Part shown: positions 61,616 through 64,000 of the stretch, in pieces
Layout: each line of letters starts with the position of its first letter
How positions within the stretch are numbered: position 1 is the first letter of the stretch
Assembly (NCBI GenBank): GCA_902363335.1
Contig: CABIZV010000001.1
Coordinates: 186,001-250,000 of the forward strand
Direction: 5' to 3'
Length of the DNA: 64,000 nucleotides
DNA from: Enterobacteriaceae bacterium
Lineage (GTDB): Bacteria; Pseudomonadota; Gammaproteobacteria; Enterobacterales; Enterobacteriaceae
The notes under the pieces: model-generated
Databases searched by the model: none
The model's input: only the letters and a program-made list of their open reading frames with translations
What the model was told of the DNA's origin: nothing
Position numbers and translations under genes: made by a program

Positions 61616-62596
61616 ATGCACAAGTTTACTAAAGCGCTGGCGGCCATCGGTCTGGCAGCGGTTATGTCACAATCAGCTATGGCTGAAAATCTCAAACTCG
61701 GCTTTTTGGTTAAACAACCGGAAGAACCCTGGTTCCAGACGGAGTGGAAATTCGCGGATAAGGCGGGTAAAGATCTCGGCTTTGATGTGATTAAAATTGC
61801 TGTGCCAGATGGCGAAAAAACGCTGAATGCTATCGATAGCCTCGCGGCAAGCGGCGCGAAAGGTTTTGTTATCTGTACCCCTGACCCGAAACTGGGGCCT
61901 GCTATCGTGGCGAAAGCCCGCAGCTACGACATGAAAGTCATCACCGTCGACGATCAGTTTGTGAATGCCAAAGGCAAACCGATGGACACCGTACCGCTGG
62001 TGATGATGGCGGCAAGCGAGATTGGCGCGCGCCAGGGGCAGGAGCTTTATAAAGAGATGCAAAAACGCGGCTGGGATGTCAAAACCACCGGCGTCATGGC
62101 AATTACCGCAAACGAACTGGATACCGCACGCCGTCGTACCACCGGCTCAATGGATGCTATTAAAGCTGCCGGTTTCCCGGAAAAGCAGATCTATCAGATT
62201 CCAACCAAATCCAATGATATCCCCGGCGCGTTTGATGCCGGTAACTCCCTGTTAGTTCAGCACCCTGAAGTGGAGCAATGGTTGATAATCGGCATGAATG
62301 ATAACACCGTGCTCGGTGGCGTTCGGGCCACGGAAGGCCAGGGCTTTAAAGCGGCGAACGTTATTGGCATCGGCATTAACGGCGTCGATGCGGTCAATGA
62401 ATTGTCGAAAGCGCAGGCTACCGGATTCTTCGGTTCGCTGTTACCGAGCCCGGATATCCACGGCTATAAAACCAGTGAGCTCTTGTACAACTGGGTAGAA
62501 AAAGGGGTTGAACCACCGAAATTCACCGCCGTCACCGACGTGGTGCTTATCACTCGTGACAACTTCAAAGAAGAGCTGGCGAAAAAAGGCCTCTAA
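61616..62596 (+). CDS. araF: L-arabinose-binding protein AraF
   Basis: 326 residues (E. coli 329). Signal peptide MHKFTKALAAIGLAAVMSQSAMA, then mature ENLKLGFLVKQPEEPWFQTEW. GMNDNTVLGGVRATEGQ and ELLYNWVEKGVEPP are typical. High-affinity periplasmic arabinose receptor. The ATG at 61616 has GGAG upstream. AraC and CRP control is known in E. coli but no sites were clear here. Confidence 0.95.
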   Translation: MHKFTKALAAIGLAAVMSQSAMAENLKLGFLVKQPEEPWFQTEWKFADKAGKDLGFDVIKIAVPDGEKTLNAIDSLAASGAKGFVICTPDPKLGPAIVAKARSYDMKVITVDDQFVNAKGKPMDTVPLVMMAASEIGARQGQELYKEMQKRGWDVKTTGVMAITANELDTARRRTTGSMDAIKAAGFPEKQIYQIPTKSNDIPGAFDAGNSLLVQHPEVEQWLIIGMNDNTVLGGVRATEGQGFKAANVIGIGINGVDAVNELSKAQATGFFGSLLPSPDIHGYKTSELLYNWVEKGVEPPKFTAVTDVVLITRDNFKEELAKKGL

Positions 62597-62606
62597 GTCC
62601 TGATAA

Positions 62607-62634
62607 TTCTCCCCCTGCAATGACGGGGGGAGAA
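62607..62634 (+). other. Hairpin between araF and araG
   Basis: TTCTCCCCC pairs with GGGGGAGAA. Its right arm runs into the araG ribosome site GGAGAG, so it may lower araG translation relative to araF. Confidence 0.6.
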
Positions 62635-62646
62635 GGAGAGTTCGTT

Positions 62647-64000
62647 ATGCAACAGTCTACCCCTTATCTCTCATTCCGCGGCATTGGTAAAACGTTCCCC
62701 GGTGTTAAGGCGCTATCTGACATCAGCTTCGATTGCTACAGCGGTCAGGTGCATGCGCTGATGGGTGAAAATGGTGCCGGGAAGTCAACGCTTTTGAAGA
62801 TTCTCAGCGGTAACTATGCGCCCACTTCGGGCACGCTATCGCTGCGTGGAGAAGAGATTTCTTTTGCTGATACTACCGCGGCGTTAAATGCGGGTATCGC
62901 CATTATTTACCAGGAACTGCATCTCGTCCCGGAGATGACCGTCGCAGAAAATATCTATCTCGGACAGCTTCCGAGCCGTGCCGGGATCGTCAACCGCTCT
63001 TTACTCAATTACGAAGCGCGCATACAGCTTGAACATCTGGGGCTGGATATTGACCCAGATACGCCGCTGAAATATCTCTCCATCGGGCAGTGGCAGATGG
63101 TTGAGATTGCCAAGGCGCTGGCGCGTAACGCTAAGGTCATTGCCTTTGATGAGCCGACCAGCTCACTTTCCGCCCGCGAGATTGAAAACCTGTTCAGGGT
63201 GATCCGCGAGTTGCGTAAAGAGGGAAGGGTGATCATTTATGTTTCGCACCGAATGGAAGAGATCTTTGCCCTCAGTGACGCCATTACCGTGTTCAAAGAT
63301 GGTCGCTATGTTTGCACTTTTGACGATATGCAGACGGTGAACCATGACCGCCTGGTGCAGGCGATGGTCGGTCGAAATATTGGTGATATCTATGGCTGGC
63401 AGCCGCGTGAATATGGTGATGAACGCCTGCGCCTTGATCGGGTGAAAGCGCCGGGTGTCCGAACGCCGATTTCATTGTCGGTGCGTAGCGGTGAAATTGT
63501 CGGCCTGTTCGGGCTGGTGGGCGCCGGCCGAAGTGAGCTGATGAAGGGGATCTTTGGCGGCAGCAAAATTACCGGTGGCGATATTTTCATTGATGGCAAA
63601 AAGGTCACTATCGACAAGCCAGCACAGGCGATTCGAGCAGGCATGATGCTGTGCCCGGAAGACCGTAAAGCTGAGGGCATTATTCCGGTGCACTCGGTGC
63701 GCGACAACATCAATATTAGCGCCCGCCGCAAACATATCCACGCCGGATGCCTTATCAACAATGACTGGGAGGCGAGCAATGCCGACCACCATATCCAATC
63801 TCTCAATATTAAAACCCCGGGAGCGCAGCAGCTCATCATGAACCTCTCGGGAGGAAATCAGCAAAAGGCCATCCTGGGGCGTTGGTTATCGGAAGAGATG
63901 AAGGTCATCTTGCTTGATGAACCGACGCGCGGTATCGACGTGGGGGCGAAACACGAAATCTACAACGTGATTTACGCGCTTGCGGCATCGGGGGTCGCAG
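62647..64000 (+). CDS. araG: L-arabinose ABC transporter ATPase AraG, 5' part
   Basis: 451 complete codons of about 504; the gene runs off the window end. Two ATPase domains: the first has Walker A GENGAGKST, signature-like LSIGQWQMVEIAKALAR and Walker B VIAFDEPTSSLS; the second LVGAGRSELMKG, NLSGGNQQKAILGRWL and VILLDEPTRGID. The first signature uses IGQ in place of SGGQ, normal for AraG. Energises arabinose import with AraF and AraH. Confidence 0.95.
   Translation, partial: MQQSTPYLSFRGIGKTFPGVKALSDISFDCYSGQVHALMGENGAGKSTLLKILSGNYAPTSGTLSLRGEEISFADTTAALNAGIAIIYQELHLVPEMTVAENIYLGQLPSRAGIVNRSLLNYEARIQLEHLGLDIDPDTPLKYLSIGQWQMVEIAKALARNAKVIAFDEPTSSLSAREIENLFRVIRELRKEGRVIIYVSHRMEEIFALSDAITVFKDGRYVCTFDDMQTVNHDRLVQAMVGRNIGDIYGWQPREYGDERLRLDRVKAPGVRTPISLSVRSGEIVGLFGLVGAGRSELMKGIFGGSKITGGDIFIDGKKVTIDKPAQAIRAGMMLCPEDRKAEGIIPVHSVRDNINISARRKHIHAGCLINNDWEASNADHHIQSLNIKTPGAQQLIMNLSGGNQQKAILGRWLSEEMKVILLDEPTRGIDVGAKHEIYNVIYALAASGVA

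Overview
The window reads as a chromosomal segment of a motile enterobacterium (family Enterobacteriaceae, near Enterobacter, Lelliottia and Klebsiella rather than Escherichia). Gene order follows the E. coli K-12 region from the yedS-type porin through dcm-vsr, rcsA, the flagellar fli regions IIIb and IIIa, tcy, uvrY-uvrC, tRNA glyW-cysT-leuZ, tyrP and ftnA to araFG, run in the opposite sense to the K-12 map. Several blocks are inserted that K-12 lacks at these places. Almost all identifications rest on recalled family sequences and synteny; no database search was run.

1-5.4 kb: an accessory anaerobic module. It holds the 3' part of a fumarate-reductase-type flavoprotein, a signal-less (cytoplasmic) ApbE flavin transferase, a convergent DcuS/DcuR-like two-component system with its fumarate-binding residues kept, and a divergent MurQ-like SIS protein whose second catalytic glutamate is glutamine. 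5.4-16 kb: OmpC/OmpF-type porin, a candidate RseX-position small RNA, yedR-like, yedJ, dcm-vsr, yedA, yedI, yodC, dgcQ, the DsrA small RNA, yodD, dsrB and rcsA with an RcsAB box.

16-35 kb: flagellar genes. fliLMNOPQR and fliFGHIJK run on the minus strand, with fliE divergent. A palindromic mobile-repeat-like element of about 205 bp sits between fliI and fliJ. A GIY-YIG-like gene and yedD separate fliE from fliDST. fliC and fliD have back-to-back sigma-28 promoters, and fliAZ follows. 34.6-42.8 kb: cystine uptake (tcyJ, dcyD, tcyL, tcyN), sdiA, yecF, uvrY-uvrC, pgsA.

42.9-50.3 kb: three tRNA genes, then a HAD phosphatase gene and a second livKHMGF-type ABC transporter inserted before yecA. 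50.3-59 kb: a REP cluster, a YiiG-like lipoprotein, tyrP with a TyrR box, yecH, ftnA, yecR, an HD-GYP phosphodiesterase with two periplasmic binding-protein-like sensor domains, an RpiB/LacAB-like isomerase and an MFS exporter. 59-64 kb: the dual-function RNA azuCR with its 29-residue peptide, yecJ, ftnB, a DJ-1/PfpI-like gene behind a long gene-free region, then araF and the 5' part of araG, cut by the window end.

The genes group around motility (flagellar regulon, fliA/fliZ, dgcQ, HD-GYP), envelope and stress regulation (porin, RcsA, DsrA, UvrY, SdiA), and nutrient uptake (cystine, branched-chain amino acids, tyrosine, arabinose). The least conventional parts are the flavinylated fumarate reductase module, the MurQ-like paralogue, the fliI-fliJ insertion, the GIY-YIG-like gene and the HD-GYP sensor.
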